Positions 7,830-15,388 of a stretch of 64,000 nt of DNA are shown one piece after another. Each line of letters starts with the position of its first letter. The first letter of the stretch is position 1. The DNA lies in the NCBI GenBank assembly GCA_017549765.1, contig JAFYNM010000033.1:62001-126000 (forward strand), given 5' to 3'. The notes below the pieces were generated by a model. The model was not told where the DNA came from, did not search any database, and saw only the letters and a list, made by a program, of their open reading frames with translations. A program made the position numbers and the translations under genes. This stretch comes from Bacteroidales bacterium. GTDB taxonomy: Bacteria; Bacteroidota; Bacteroidia; Bacteroidales; WCHB1-69.

Positions 7830-8840
7830 ATGATCAAACTTTCCGTCATCCTCCCCGTTTATGGTGTGGCCGAATACATCGAGGCCTGCACAAAATCGCT
7901 CTTGGCACAGACACTCCAAGAGGTTGAGTTCCTTTTTGTGGATGACCATGGCCCCGATGACAGCATCGCCATCCTGAAGCGCACCATCGAAGGACATCCC
8001 AGAGCTTCGCAGTTCCGCGTGCTCACTCCTGAGCACAACCTCGGCGCCGGCATGGCCCGCAACTTCGGTATCCCCGAAGCCCAAGGCGAGTACATCTCCT
8101 TCATTGATCCAGACGATACTGTCGAGCCGGATATGCTGGAGGTGCTCTACAACAAAGCCAAGGCATTGGACAGCGACATCTGCTGCTGCTATATGCAGAA
8201 ATGCTTCCCCGACGGTTCCACCGGAGACCTGCTCATGAATCCCCACGTGGAAGAAGGTGAGCTGACCCACGAGAAGCGCGCTTATATACTAACACATTAT
8301 GTCTCCCTTTTCGCTTCCATGATCTACAGACGCGAGATGATTCTCGCCCATGACATTCGTTTCCCAGAAGACCGCGCCGCCGACGACAGCTTTTTCGTTT
8401 CCTGCGTCTGGATGAAGGCTCTCAGCGTGGCCTACGTTGACCGCCCGCTGTATCACTACCTGATCCGTCCGGGCTCGGTGACCACTACGTTGCAGAGCGA
8501 CAAATACAAAAAGCGCCTGGCGGTGTTCGGCAAGTTGATGCAATACGCCAAGGACCACGGCACCTACGATGAGTTCAAGCCCGAATTGGACTATATGTAT
8601 CTCAAAAAAGGATACCTCTCCTCAGTGGCCAACTATATCCGCAACAGCAAACGTCCCCAAACGTCTACCTACCGCGAAATATACGACGAACTGCTGAAAC
8701 AAGTTCCTGATTACAAGGAAAACACCTACTACCGCAGCAACAAGGTGATGCAGGCTCTGTTCATGTTATTACGCTGCTGTCCGTCACTGGCCACGGTTGC
8801 ACTGCGCAGGTATATCAAGAAAAACAACATTATTAGCTAA
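7830..8840 (+). CDS. Family 2 glycosyltransferase
   Basis: A 336-residue GT-A enzyme. The N-terminal GT2 domain has the nucleotide-binding start LSVILPVYGVAEYIEACTKS, VEFLFVDDHGPDDS around residue 35, LGAGMARNFGIPEAQGEYIS around 73, and the metal-binding FIDPDD (D-x-D) near residue 92. A later acidic cluster, EDRAADDSFF near residue 182, is in the position of the catalytic base. Similar proteins add a sugar to capsule, O-antigen or exopolysaccharide intermediates from a nucleotide-diphospho-sugar on the cytoplasmic face. The FAD-enzyme gene follows after 5 bp, so the two form an operon; the donor sugar cannot be inferred. Confidence 0.88.
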   Translation: MIKLSVILPVYGVAEYIEACTKSLLAQTLQEVEFLFVDDHGPDDSIAILKRTIEGHPRASQFRVLTPEHNLGAGMARNFGIPEAQGEYISFIDPDDTVEPDMLEVLYNKAKALDSDICCCYMQKCFPDGSTGDLLMNPHVEEGELTHEKRAYILTHYVSLFASMIYRREMILAHDIRFPEDRAADDSFFVSCVWMKALSVAYVDRPLYHYLIRPGSVTTTLQSDKYKKRLAVFGKLMQYAKDHGTYDEFKPELDYMYLKKGYLSSVANYIRNSKRPQTSTYREIYDELLKQVPDYKENTYYRSNKVMQALFMLLRCCPSLATVALRRYIKKNNIIS

Positions 8841-8845
8841 CCAAA

Positions 8846-10081
8846 ATGGATTTAATAATTGGAGCCGGAATTTCCGGACTGAGTTACGCCGCTGCCACCA
8901 AAAACGATTATCTCATCATCGAAAAAGACCATGAGATGGGCGGTTATTGTAGAACCATCTACTCGGGCGACTATGTCTGGGACTACTCCGGGCACTTCTT
9001 CCACTTTCAACGAGAAAACATCAAAAACTATGTTTTGAGCAGACTCAACGACGACGACATCCTCAAGGTTTTCAAATTCACGCAAATTTACTACAAAGGA
9101 AAGCATGTTGACTTCCCCTTCCAGATGAACATTCATCAATTGGACAAAGAGGAATTCATCGACTGCCTGTATGACCTCTTTACCACGGAGGAAAATGCCG
9201 AAATACACTCTTTCAAGAGTATGTTGTATGCTAAATTCGGCAAGTCCATCGCTGAAAAGTTCTTGATCCCTTATAACGAAAAATTATACGCCACCGATTT
9301 GGACAAGTTGGACACTGACGCCATGGGACGTTTCTTCCCATACGCCAATAAGGAACAGATTGTCAAGAACTTCCGGAATGCCCAAAACCAGTCTTACAAC
9401 GCCTTTTTCCTGTATCCCAAAAGGGGCGTCATCAAGATTGTGGAATCAGTGGCTTCACATGTGGACAAAGACAAAATCAGTTTTAACGAATGGCTCGTTT
9501 CTGTCGATATGGCTACGAAAACAGCCGTCACCAACAAGCGCACGCTGCACTTTGACAATTTGATTTCCACCATTCCATTCCCCAAGCTGTTGGATATGTG
9601 CAGTATTGATTACGACAGATCCATCTACTCATGGAACAAGGTACTGGTGTTCAACCTCGGGTTTGACAAAAAAGGTCCGGAAACCAAAAACAATTGGATT
9701 TATTTTCCAGACAGAGATTTGGTGTTCTATCGCGTAGGATTCTATGACAATATCATCGGTCAGGACAAAATGTCGCTGTACGTGGAGATCGGGTTCAATC
9801 ACGAAGAGAGTCATGTGGATGTGGAGCAACTGCTTTATCGCACGTTAGCGGATTTACAGAAAGCCGGTATTGTGACAGACCAGCAGTTAGTGGCCTCGCA
9901 TTCTGTCATGATGGATCCCGCGTATGTACACATCACCACTGCATCAGAAACTGACAAAGTTCAGAAAAAAGAGCTACTCGCCAAATCGAGCATCTACTCT
10001 ATCGGCAGATACGGTTCTTGGACCTATTGCTCCTTGGAGGACAACATCTATGAAGCCTTTTGTTTGGCAGAAGCATTATAA
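8846..10081 (+). CDS. FAD-dependent amine-oxidase/UDP-galactopyranose-mutase-like protein
   Basis: A 411-residue flavoprotein. It begins with the Rossmann FAD-binding motif LIIGAGISGLSYAAA (G-x-G-x-x-G) at residues 3-17, followed by the ribose-binding acid in LIIEKDHEMGGYCRT. HFFHFQRENI near residue 50 and the C-terminal IYSIGRYGSWTYCSLEDNI match the layout of the protoporphyrinogen-oxidase/UGM-like family found in polysaccharide clusters. The likely role is rearrangement or oxidation of a nucleotide sugar or lipid-linked sugar for the glycan made with the upstream GT2. The true substrate is unknown; assignment as UDP-galactopyranose mutase is not justified by sequence alone. Its 3' end overlaps the convergent yfhO gene by 34 bp. 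Confidence 0.75.
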   Translation: MDLIIGAGISGLSYAAATKNDYLIIEKDHEMGGYCRTIYSGDYVWDYSGHFFHFQRENIKNYVLSRLNDDDILKVFKFTQIYYKGKHVDFPFQMNIHQLDKEEFIDCLYDLFTTEENAEIHSFKSMLYAKFGKSIAEKFLIPYNEKLYATDLDKLDTDAMGRFFPYANKEQIVKNFRNAQNQSYNAFFLYPKRGVIKIVESVASHVDKDKISFNEWLVSVDMATKTAVTNKRTLHFDNLISTIPFPKLLDMCSIDYDRSIYSWNKVLVFNLGFDKKGPETKNNWIYFPDRDLVFYRVGFYDNIIGQDKMSLYVEIGFNHEESHVDVEQLLYRTLADLQKAGIVTDQQLVASHSVMMDPAYVHITTASETDKVQKKELLAKSSIYSIGRYGSWTYCSLEDNIYEAFCLAEAL

Positions 10082-12537
10082 GCTTCTCCTCTTCGATAAT
10101 ACCACACCAGGCTGCCCGCCATCAGCAGCAACATCAAAATTGAAATCAAGAGTGTGATTGTATCCCACTTGTGCATCAGCGGGGCTTCATTCTTAAATTC
10201 AATCTTGTGCTCGCCAGCAGGAATCACCATGGCGCGCAAGATATAGTCGGCACGGAGATACTCCACAGGTTTTCCATCAATGTAGGCACGCCAGTCGGGA
10301 GCATAATAAACTTCGGAAAACACTGCCAATTGATCTTTGGAGGTCTTGGTCTTATAGACCACATAATCAGGATTGTATGGTTTTTGATGCACCATCTCAA
10401 TCACAGAACCGCTGTCAATTGAAAATTGAAAGTTGAAAGTTGAAAATTTGGAGGTGTCGATGATGGCGGTGGTAGCAGGATCAAAATCATTCAGTGCAAA
10501 AATCTCCTCATTGGGATTACCCACCTTTTTCACTTCGCCCACGAACCAAGCATTGCCTAATGCATCGGGATTGCGCTGTACCTGTGGCTGGCCATCCTGT
10601 CCCTTCACCACCACATAGCGGGCATTCAGCATATTCAGCACATTGGGGTTAATGTGACGGGAGAGATAGAAGTCGATAATGTCTTGATAACGACGAAGCT
10701 TCGCCGCGCTATATCCGCCAATCTGATGATGGAAAGCCGACGGGTACGAGTCGTTGAACGTATTGACAGAGAGATCGAAAACTCGATAGTCTTCGTCTTT
10801 GAACTGAGCGGCATATTGATCCAGCATCTGGTCAACCTGTGAAGGTCTCAACTTGGCCTTTTTCTCAGTAATGAAGTTAGAATCGTTGAGATAGCGGCGA
10901 TCCACACCCCAGAGGTCGAACAGAACCAGACAAGCCAGAACGCCGACAATGATACCAGATCGCTTGATTTTCTGGTTGATATAGAGCCACAAAGCTATGG
11001 CAGACAATATAATCAGAATCAGGGATCGCCAGGAGTCGGACATAAAGAGAGCCTTGCGGTCAGAGACCAGCACATCCTGAATAGCATCCCATTGAGGACC
11101 ATATTGAGCAGCCATCTGTGCATCGCTGGCACCAGAAAAAGAGAAACCACCCGACAGCGCCATCATCAGCAGAATAAAGCCCGCCGTAATGCCGGTAGAG
11201 ATGTACAGGCCGAGATTCAACTTCTTTTTTTCGACTGGATTTTCCTTGTCAAAAACGGCCTTCAATGCCAGCACCGCCATAATGACCATGGTCACGTTGG
11301 CCACCACCAGACTCATCGAGGGTGTCCGGAATTTATTGTAGAGCGGCAGATGTTCAAATAGGAAGCCGTTGAAACCCATCAGGTTTTTGCCCCAGGACAT
11401 TAGAATAGCCAAGATAGTAGCTAATAACAGCCACCAACGCTCAGGACCTTTCACCACAAAGAGGCCGAGGACAAACAGGAAGACAATGATAGCGCCGAAA
11501 TAAACCGGACCAGAGGTAAAGGGCTGGTCGCCCCAATAGAGCGGAGCCTGTTTCTGGCGGAAGTTCTTGTAGAATTCGGAATCTGTGCCGACCGTCTCGC
11601 CAGAGCCTCCACCGTATGCACCAGGAACGAGCAGGGTGTAGGTTTCCCCTTTGCCATAGCTCCAGCTATAGGCATAATCAATGTCCAAGCCATCGGAAGC
11701 AGCGATAGACTTAGCTTCTCCGTCCTTGTACAGATCTTCCGGAGTAACGGTGATTTCGGAGCCACCACGCATGGTTGCCTTGGCATATTCACGGTTAACC
11801 ACGAGATGCCGTGCATTACTACCCAAGGCAAAGACGCACCCCAACAGCAGCACACAACCACCTAAGAGAATAGGTTTTAAATCCTTGTCTTTAATAGCAT
11901 AAATCAAATATACAAGGCCCAAAATAAGACCCGCCAACATTGTATAGAATGTTATCTGAATATGGTTGAAGGATATCTGCAAAGCCAAGGCCAAGGTAAA
12001 GAGAATTCCTCCCCACACATATTTTTTGCGAAACGCCAACAACATACCCCCTAAAATGGGCGCCATCATAGCCATGGCCCACCCTTTTGTGACATGCCCA
12101 GCCTCTATGATGATAATATTATAACTCCCTAATCCAAAGGCCAGTGCGCCCAACAGACTCAGCCAAGGATTGCATCCTAACGCTAAAAGGCAGACATAAA
12201 AACCTATCAAATACAGGAATATCATGGCAATGTTACGCTCCCAGCCCAAAGGACGCATAATAAGAAGCGACCTTATTGGATTCAAGACTGTCTTTTGAGG
12301 AGAAGTATAAATCTGATAAGAGGGCATACCACTGAACATAGAACTGGTCCAAGAAGTATATTCTCCTGTTTTATCATGAAAATCCACCTGTTCTTTCGAC
12401 ATAGCTTGCGACTTTAAGATATCACCTTGCTGGATGATTTTGCCATCAAAAACGGGTGACATATAGATGGCAGCTATCAGGAAGAAGAACAGGATAATAC
12501 CGCAATGGATTAATGATTTTTTGAGGATGGGTTTCAT
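10048..12537 (-). CDS. YfhO family multi-pass membrane protein
   Basis: An 829-residue integral membrane protein with about 12 hydrophobic segments in the first ~540 residues and one near the C-terminus (TITLLISILMLLLMAGSLVW). Between them is a large extracytoplasmic domain (about 555-790) with the C-terminal YfhO pattern: YRVFDLSVNTFNDS, ARYVVVKG, and EVYYAPDWRAYIDGKPVEYL. The family resembles GT-C glycosyltransferases; Gram-positive YfhO is involved in glycosylating lipoteichoic acid, but the Bacteroidota role is not established. Residues ~697-708 (FSTFNFQFSID) are encoded by a 7-bp-periodic tandem repeat, described separately. It has its own promoter at 12573. Confidence 0.82.
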   Translation of the reverse strand: MKPILKKSLIHCGIILFFFLIAAIYMSPVFDGKIIQQGDILKSQAMSKEQVDFHDKTGEYTSWTSSMFSGMPSYQIYTSPQKTVLNPIRSLLIMRPLGWERNIAMIFLYLIGFYVCLLALGCNPWLSLLGALAFGLGSYNIIIIEAGHVTKGWAMAMMAPILGGMLLAFRKKYVWGGILFTLALALQISFNHIQITFYTMLAGLILGLVYLIYAIKDKDLKPILLGGCVLLLGCVFALGSNARHLVVNREYAKATMRGGSEITVTPEDLYKDGEAKSIAASDGLDIDYAYSWSYGKGETYTLLVPGAYGGGSGETVGTDSEFYKNFRQKQAPLYWGDQPFTSGPVYFGAIIVFLFVLGLFVVKGPERWWLLLATILAILMSWGKNLMGFNGFLFEHLPLYNKFRTPSMSLVVANVTMVIMAVLALKAVFDKENPVEKKKLNLGLYISTGITAGFILLMMALSGGFSFSGASDAQMAAQYGPQWDAIQDVLVSDRKALFMSDSWRSLILIILSAIALWLYINQKIKRSGIIVGVLACLVLFDLWGVDRRYLNDSNFITEKKAKLRPSQVDQMLDQYAAQFKDEDYRVFDLSVNTFNDSYPSAFHHQIGGYSAAKLRRYQDIIDFYLSRHINPNVLNMLNARYVVVKGQDGQPQVQRNPDALGNAWFVGEVKKVGNPNEEIFALNDFDPATTAIIDTSKFSTFNFQFSIDSGSVIEMVHQKPYNPDYVVYKTKTSKDQLAVFSEVYYAPDWRAYIDGKPVEYLRADYILRAMVIPAGEHKIEFKNEAPLMHKWDTITLLISILMLLLMAGSLVWYYRRGEAYNASAKQKAS
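10415..10449. repeat. Five-unit heptamer repeat inside the yfhO coding sequence
   Basis: Five consecutive 7-base units: TCAATTG, AAAATTG, AAAGTTG, AAAGTTG, AAAATTT. The 35 bases are translated in frame as part of the extracytoplasmic domain of the YfhO protein. The same 7-base periodicity, with different unit sequence, appears in intergenic arrays at 30374, 40452, 40541 and 60471. Confidence 0.7.
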
Positions 12538-12572
12538 ATTTCTATGTTTTTTTATTTCAAATTTAGAAACGG

Positions 12573-12580
12573 CAAAAGTA
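12573..12580 (-). promoter_or_regulatory. -7 element for yfhO
   Basis: On the minus strand TACTTTTG (TAnnTTTG), 36 bases upstream of the YfhO start codon. Confidence 0.6.
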
Positions 12581-12608
12581 CGAAAAATAACGGGAGATAG
12601 CTTTCATC

Positions 12609-13556
12609 TTAAAAGGGATTATCATGTAGTCTCGCCAATCGCTCACATACCATCTGCCAATAGGCCTCTTGATAGTATTTCGGTAGAAACGATTGTTGTA
12701 TGGTTTCTAACCATTCCGGGACTTTTTGATGGAATCTTATAAAAATGTTGGCGATAACCTTGTCGGAAATGTCGGCTTTTTGCATTGCTTGGACAAAATC
12801 TGCTCTTTTGATTTTCTTTTTCCGCGCATTGAGCGTCAAGGCTAATTCTTCTTGGTCATCGGGATTCACTAACACTGCATTCAGCAGGTCGTAAGCAGGA
12901 GTCAAACGGAATCCTTCTTCCGTTGGCTTGTATAATGCAAAATTCTTAAGGTGCATATCATTATTGCCTGTCAGCCAGCAGAAAATCAACAACTCGAAGT
13001 AGCGTGTCAAATCCATTTCGGGAATGACGGAATACTTTTGAATCACTTTCGCCACTTGTTCATAGGAACTTTTGTATTTGTATTCTGTCAGTCGTTCTGA
13101 AAGCTGACAGAGGTCTTCCATAGCTATTTTTTCACCAGACGGAAGCCGATCGATGCGACGGGTAATATAGCAAAGTTCTCCGTCTTTCATTCGGATAAGG
13201 GAGTGCGGCACGGTTTGAATGCCAAACTGATCGGCCAAGCACATGGTTAGCTGCTCCACCTCTGGAAGGTACGGAAACAATTCCGTTTGGGGTTTGAGAA
13301 TGAAGCCTCCCCATAACCCAACAATAGTCAAACGGCTACTTCCTTTATATGCATTGAGATGTAGTGAGATTTTGGGTTGAACACCTGTCAAAGTGGTTTG
13401 AGTTTGGATGAGCTCCGCAGCCAATGAATCCATATCTGCCCGCGTGTAGTCCAATATCGGGGCGGACGAAACGCCAAAAAACTTCCGTGCACACGCAGCA
13501 TGAAAATCCTGCTCTCCAGGATTCAATTCTCTATTACAAAACAAACATTTACTCAT
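12609..13556 (-). CDS. hipT: HipT-like toxin kinase (HipA C-terminal domain)
   Basis: A serine/threonine kinase toxin of the HipA family without its own N-subdomain, about 315 residues from the ATG of MSKCLFC; an ATG three codons upstream (13565) is also possible. An N-terminal CxxC...HxxC patch (C4, C7, C22) looks like a small zinc-binding knuckle. TGVQPKISLHL near residue 57 corresponds to the Gly-rich/autophosphorylation loop, FILKPQT near residue 90 carries the ATP-binding lysine, GNNDMHLKNF near residue 210 is the catalytic loop, and TPAYDLL near residue 230 provides the Mg-binding aspartate. E. coli HipA and HipT phosphorylate aminoacyl-tRNA synthetases; the target here is unknown. It overlaps hipS by 8 bp and ends a three-gene operon. 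Confidence 0.85.
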   Translation of the reverse strand: MSKCLFCNRELNPGEQDFHAACARKFFGVSSAPILDYTRADMDSLAAELIQTQTTLTGVQPKISLHLNAYKGSSRLTIVGLWGGFILKPQTELFPYLPEVEQLTMCLADQFGIQTVPHSLIRMKDGELCYITRRIDRLPSGEKIAMEDLCQLSERLTEYKYKSSYEQVAKVIQKYSVIPEMDLTRYFELLIFCWLTGNNDMHLKNFALYKPTEEGFRLTPAYDLLNAVLVNPDDQEELALTLNARKKKIKRADFVQAMQKADISDKVIANIFIRFHQKVPEWLETIQQSFLPKYYQEAYWQMVCERLARLHDNPF

Positions 13557-13878
13557 TTCCTTCATGTATTTCAACAACACTTAGTGCCCCGATGCAATCT
13601 TTACAACAGAGCAGCAACAAAGACATTCTGTCCAAAGAACTGATGTCAGTGTTTCGCAAAGCCACATCCAACAACCAACCTTCAGGAATCAGTCCGTCAA
13701 AGGCAGGAAAGAGGACAACACTTTCGTAGGCCTTTTCTCTCAATGGCAATGTCAAGCTTACGGGTTGAGCATTGTTAAGCGATAAATACTCAGACAAATA
13801 CTCAAAACAATATCCCATATCCGTTTCAGATAGAATGCCTGCTAACTGGCTTTTAAAAAAAATATTAGCTCTGCGCAT
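13549..13878 (-). CDS. hipS: HipS-like protein (stand-alone HipA N-subdomain)
   Basis: A 109-residue protein corresponding to the N-terminal domain (Couple_hipA type) of long HipA toxins: an initial beta strand segment RANIFFKSQLAGILSE, SLTLPLREKAYES near residue 42, then LFPAFDGLIPEGWLLDVALR and LLLCCKDCIGALSV. In the E. coli HipBST system this small partner, not HipB, neutralises the kinase; the same role is inferred here. The ATG at 13878 is preferred over the GTG two codons earlier. Overlaps of 14 bp with hipB and 8 bp with hipT indicate translational coupling and fixed stoichiometry. Confidence 0.82.
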   Translation of the reverse strand: MRRANIFFKSQLAGILSETDMGYCFEYLSEYLSLNNAQPVSLTLPLREKAYESVVLFPAFDGLIPEGWLLDVALRNTDISSLDRMSLLLLCCKDCIGALSVVEIHEGNE

Positions 13879-14077
13879 GTTCACGTTTTTGAGGTACTAA
13901 TTCATAATCAAACAGGTTGAGGACTTTGTTCACCATATCCATTCGCTGCGAGGTTTTGCCTTGTTCTAATTCGCGAACGAAAAAGAGACTCACCCCTGAC
14001 CGATAGGCTAAATCCTCTTGAGTGAGACCGTATTTTTTGCGCAACTCTTTAACGCATTGTGACAAACGAGTTTTCAT
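13865..14077 (-). CDS. hipB: HipB-like XRE-family antitoxin/repressor
   Basis: A 70-residue helix-turn-helix protein; LRKKYGLTQEDLAYRSGVSL followed by VRELEQGK and LNLFDYELV is the classic HipB/Cro-CI HTH. I chose the ATG at 14077 rather than a TTG at 14101, because the shorter form matches the family and the -7 element lies immediately upstream of it, at 14099. It probably represses its own operon by binding the TATATG-N6-CATATA inverted repeats at 14124 and 14164. It is the first gene of the hipB-hipS-hipT operon. Confidence 0.88.
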   Translation of the reverse strand: MKTRLSQCVKELRKKYGLTQEDLAYRSGVSLFFVRELEQGKTSQRMDMVNKVLNLFDYELVPQKREHAQS

Positions 14078-14082
14078 AAAAC

Positions 14083-14094
14083 TATATGATTTCG
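14083..14094. promoter_or_regulatory. Half operator at the hipB transcription start
   Basis: TATATG followed by ATTTCG resembles one arm plus spacer of the two full operators upstream; the second arm is degenerate (TCTGCA). It lies between the -7 element and the hipB ATG. Confidence 0.35.
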
Positions 14095-14098
14095 TCTG

Positions 14099-14106
14099 CA
14101 AAAATA
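14099..14106 (-). promoter_or_regulatory. -7 element for hipBST
   Basis: TATTTTTG on the minus strand, about 22 bases upstream of the preferred hipB ATG, implying a very short leader. The first full inverted repeat begins 18 bases upstream and would cover the -33 region. Confidence 0.6.
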
Positions 14107-14123
14107 CACTTTTTTTTGAATAT

Positions 14124-14141
14124 TATATGGGATTTCATATA
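14124..14141. promoter_or_regulatory. HipB operator 1
   Basis: A perfect inverted repeat TATATG-GGATTT-CATATA. It overlaps the expected -33 region of the hipB promoter, so binding would block RNA polymerase. Confidence 0.7.
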
Positions 14142-14163
14142 ATTTTAGTTTTTTTATCGGGAT

Positions 14164-14181
14164 TATATGTTTTCTCATATA
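14164..14181. promoter_or_regulatory. HipB operator 2
   Basis: A second perfect TATATG-TTTTCT-CATATA repeat with the same arms and 6-base spacer, exactly 40 bp from the first (near four helical turns). Bound dimers on both sites could interact on one DNA face. It also lies about 55 bases upstream of the divergent GT4 promoter. Confidence 0.7.
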
Positions 14182-14235
14182 GTATGAGTTTTGACGAAAT
14201 GTTAAATGTCTTGGTGCAAAAAAGAAAATTTTCAC

Positions 14236-14243
14236 TATCTTTG
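14236..14243 (+). promoter_or_regulatory. -7 element for the GT4 gene
   Basis: TATCTTTG followed by CCGC, 20 bases before the GT4 ATG. A TTG at 14211 may serve as the upstream element, with a 22-base spacer. Confidence 0.65.
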
Positions 14244-14263
14244 CCGCTCAAAGTCATACTTCT

Positions 14264-15388
14264 ATGAAGATCATCATTCTCGGAACAGCATACCCCTATC
14301 GAGGCGGTCTCTCCGCCTTCAACGAACGGCTCGCCTACGAATATCAAAGTCAAGGACACGAGGTGGAGATTTTCACCTTCACCCTACAATACCCTAGCTT
14401 CCTCTTCCCGGGTAAGACCCAATACAGTCCCGACCCCGCGCCCGAGAACCTGGCCATATCCCGTAAAGTGAATTCCTGCAATCCATTTAACTGGGTAAAA
14501 GTGGGAAAGGAAATCTCCAAGAAGAATGCCGATGTGGTGATCTTTGCCTACTGGATGTCATTTATGGCCCCCTGTATGGGCACTGTTGCTCGCAGAATCA
14601 AAAAGAATGGTCATACGAAGGTCATCGCACTGGTTCACAACATGATTCCGCACGAACCAAATATCCTCGACAAGTTCCTGCCCCCCTACTTTGTAAAATC
14701 CATGGACGGTTTCATGGCTCTTTCCGAATCGGTAGTGAAGGACATTGAGAAGTTCGACAAGAAGAATTGCCCCAAACGTTTCTCTCCACATCCCATATAC
14801 GACCATTACGGAGTGCGGCTGCCACGCAAAGAAGCCTTATCCTTGCTAAGCCTCGACCCTACTTGTCAATACGTCCTGTTCTTCGGTTTCATCCGTGAGT
14901 ACAAAGGCTTGGACCTTCTCCTTGACGCTTTCGCCGACGAACGCCTGAAGCAATCCAACATCAAACTGCTGGTAGCAGGAGAATTCTATGGTGATTCAAC
15001 ACCCTATCTACAAAAGATTCAAGACTTGCATATTGGCGACAGAGTCCTCTTGTTCAACGATTACATTCCCGACAACGAAGTCAACCGCTATTTCAGCGCG
15101 GCAGACATCGTGGCCCAACCTTATAAGACTGCCACGCAGAGCGGCGTCACCCAAATCGCCTTCCACTTTGAAAAACCGATGTTGGTGACCAATGTGGGCG
15201 GACTTCCCGAAATTGTGCCCAACGGAAAAATCGGCTATGTGGTTGAACCAAATGCCAAGCAGATTGCAGATGCACTTTGCAGATTCTTCGAAGAAAACAA
15301 GCAGGAAGAATTTGAGAACAACATTGTAGAGGAGAAACAGAAATACGCTTGGTCCACATTCACCAACGTATTGTCCGAGTTGATTTAG
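14264..15388 (+). CDS. Family 4 glycosyltransferase (GT-B)
   Basis: A 374-residue retaining GT-B enzyme. The N-terminal half starts with IIILGTAYPYRGGLSAFNERL, the usual glycine-rich acceptor-side loop. The C-terminal GT1/GT4 domain begins near residue 200 (YVLFFGFIREYKGLDLLLDA) and has the E-x7-E-like region with FHFEKPMLVTNVGGLPEIV near residue 300. Such enzymes extend surface polysaccharides or glycolipids in the cytoplasm from nucleotide sugars. It is a single gene with its own promoter, divergent from hipBST, and overlaps the convergent aldo/keto reductase by 4 bp. Donor and acceptor are unknown. Confidence 0.88.
   Translation: MKIIILGTAYPYRGGLSAFNERLAYEYQSQGHEVEIFTFTLQYPSFLFPGKTQYSPDPAPENLAISRKVNSCNPFNWVKVGKEISKKNADVVIFAYWMSFMAPCMGTVARRIKKNGHTKVIALVHNMIPHEPNILDKFLPPYFVKSMDGFMALSESVVKDIEKFDKKNCPKRFSPHPIYDHYGVRLPRKEALSLLSLDPTCQYVLFFGFIREYKGLDLLLDAFADERLKQSNIKLLVAGEFYGDSTPYLQKIQDLHIGDRVLLFNDYIPDNEVNRYFSAADIVAQPYKTATQSGVTQIAFHFEKPMLVTNVGGLPEIVPNGKIGYVVEPNAKQIADALCRFFEENKQEEFENNIVEEKQKYAWSTFTNVLSELI

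Noticed and set aside
8846-10081. Calling the FAD protein UDP-galactopyranose mutase
   Set aside because: Only the general FAD fold is certain; specific UGM substrate residues could not be confirmed by eye.
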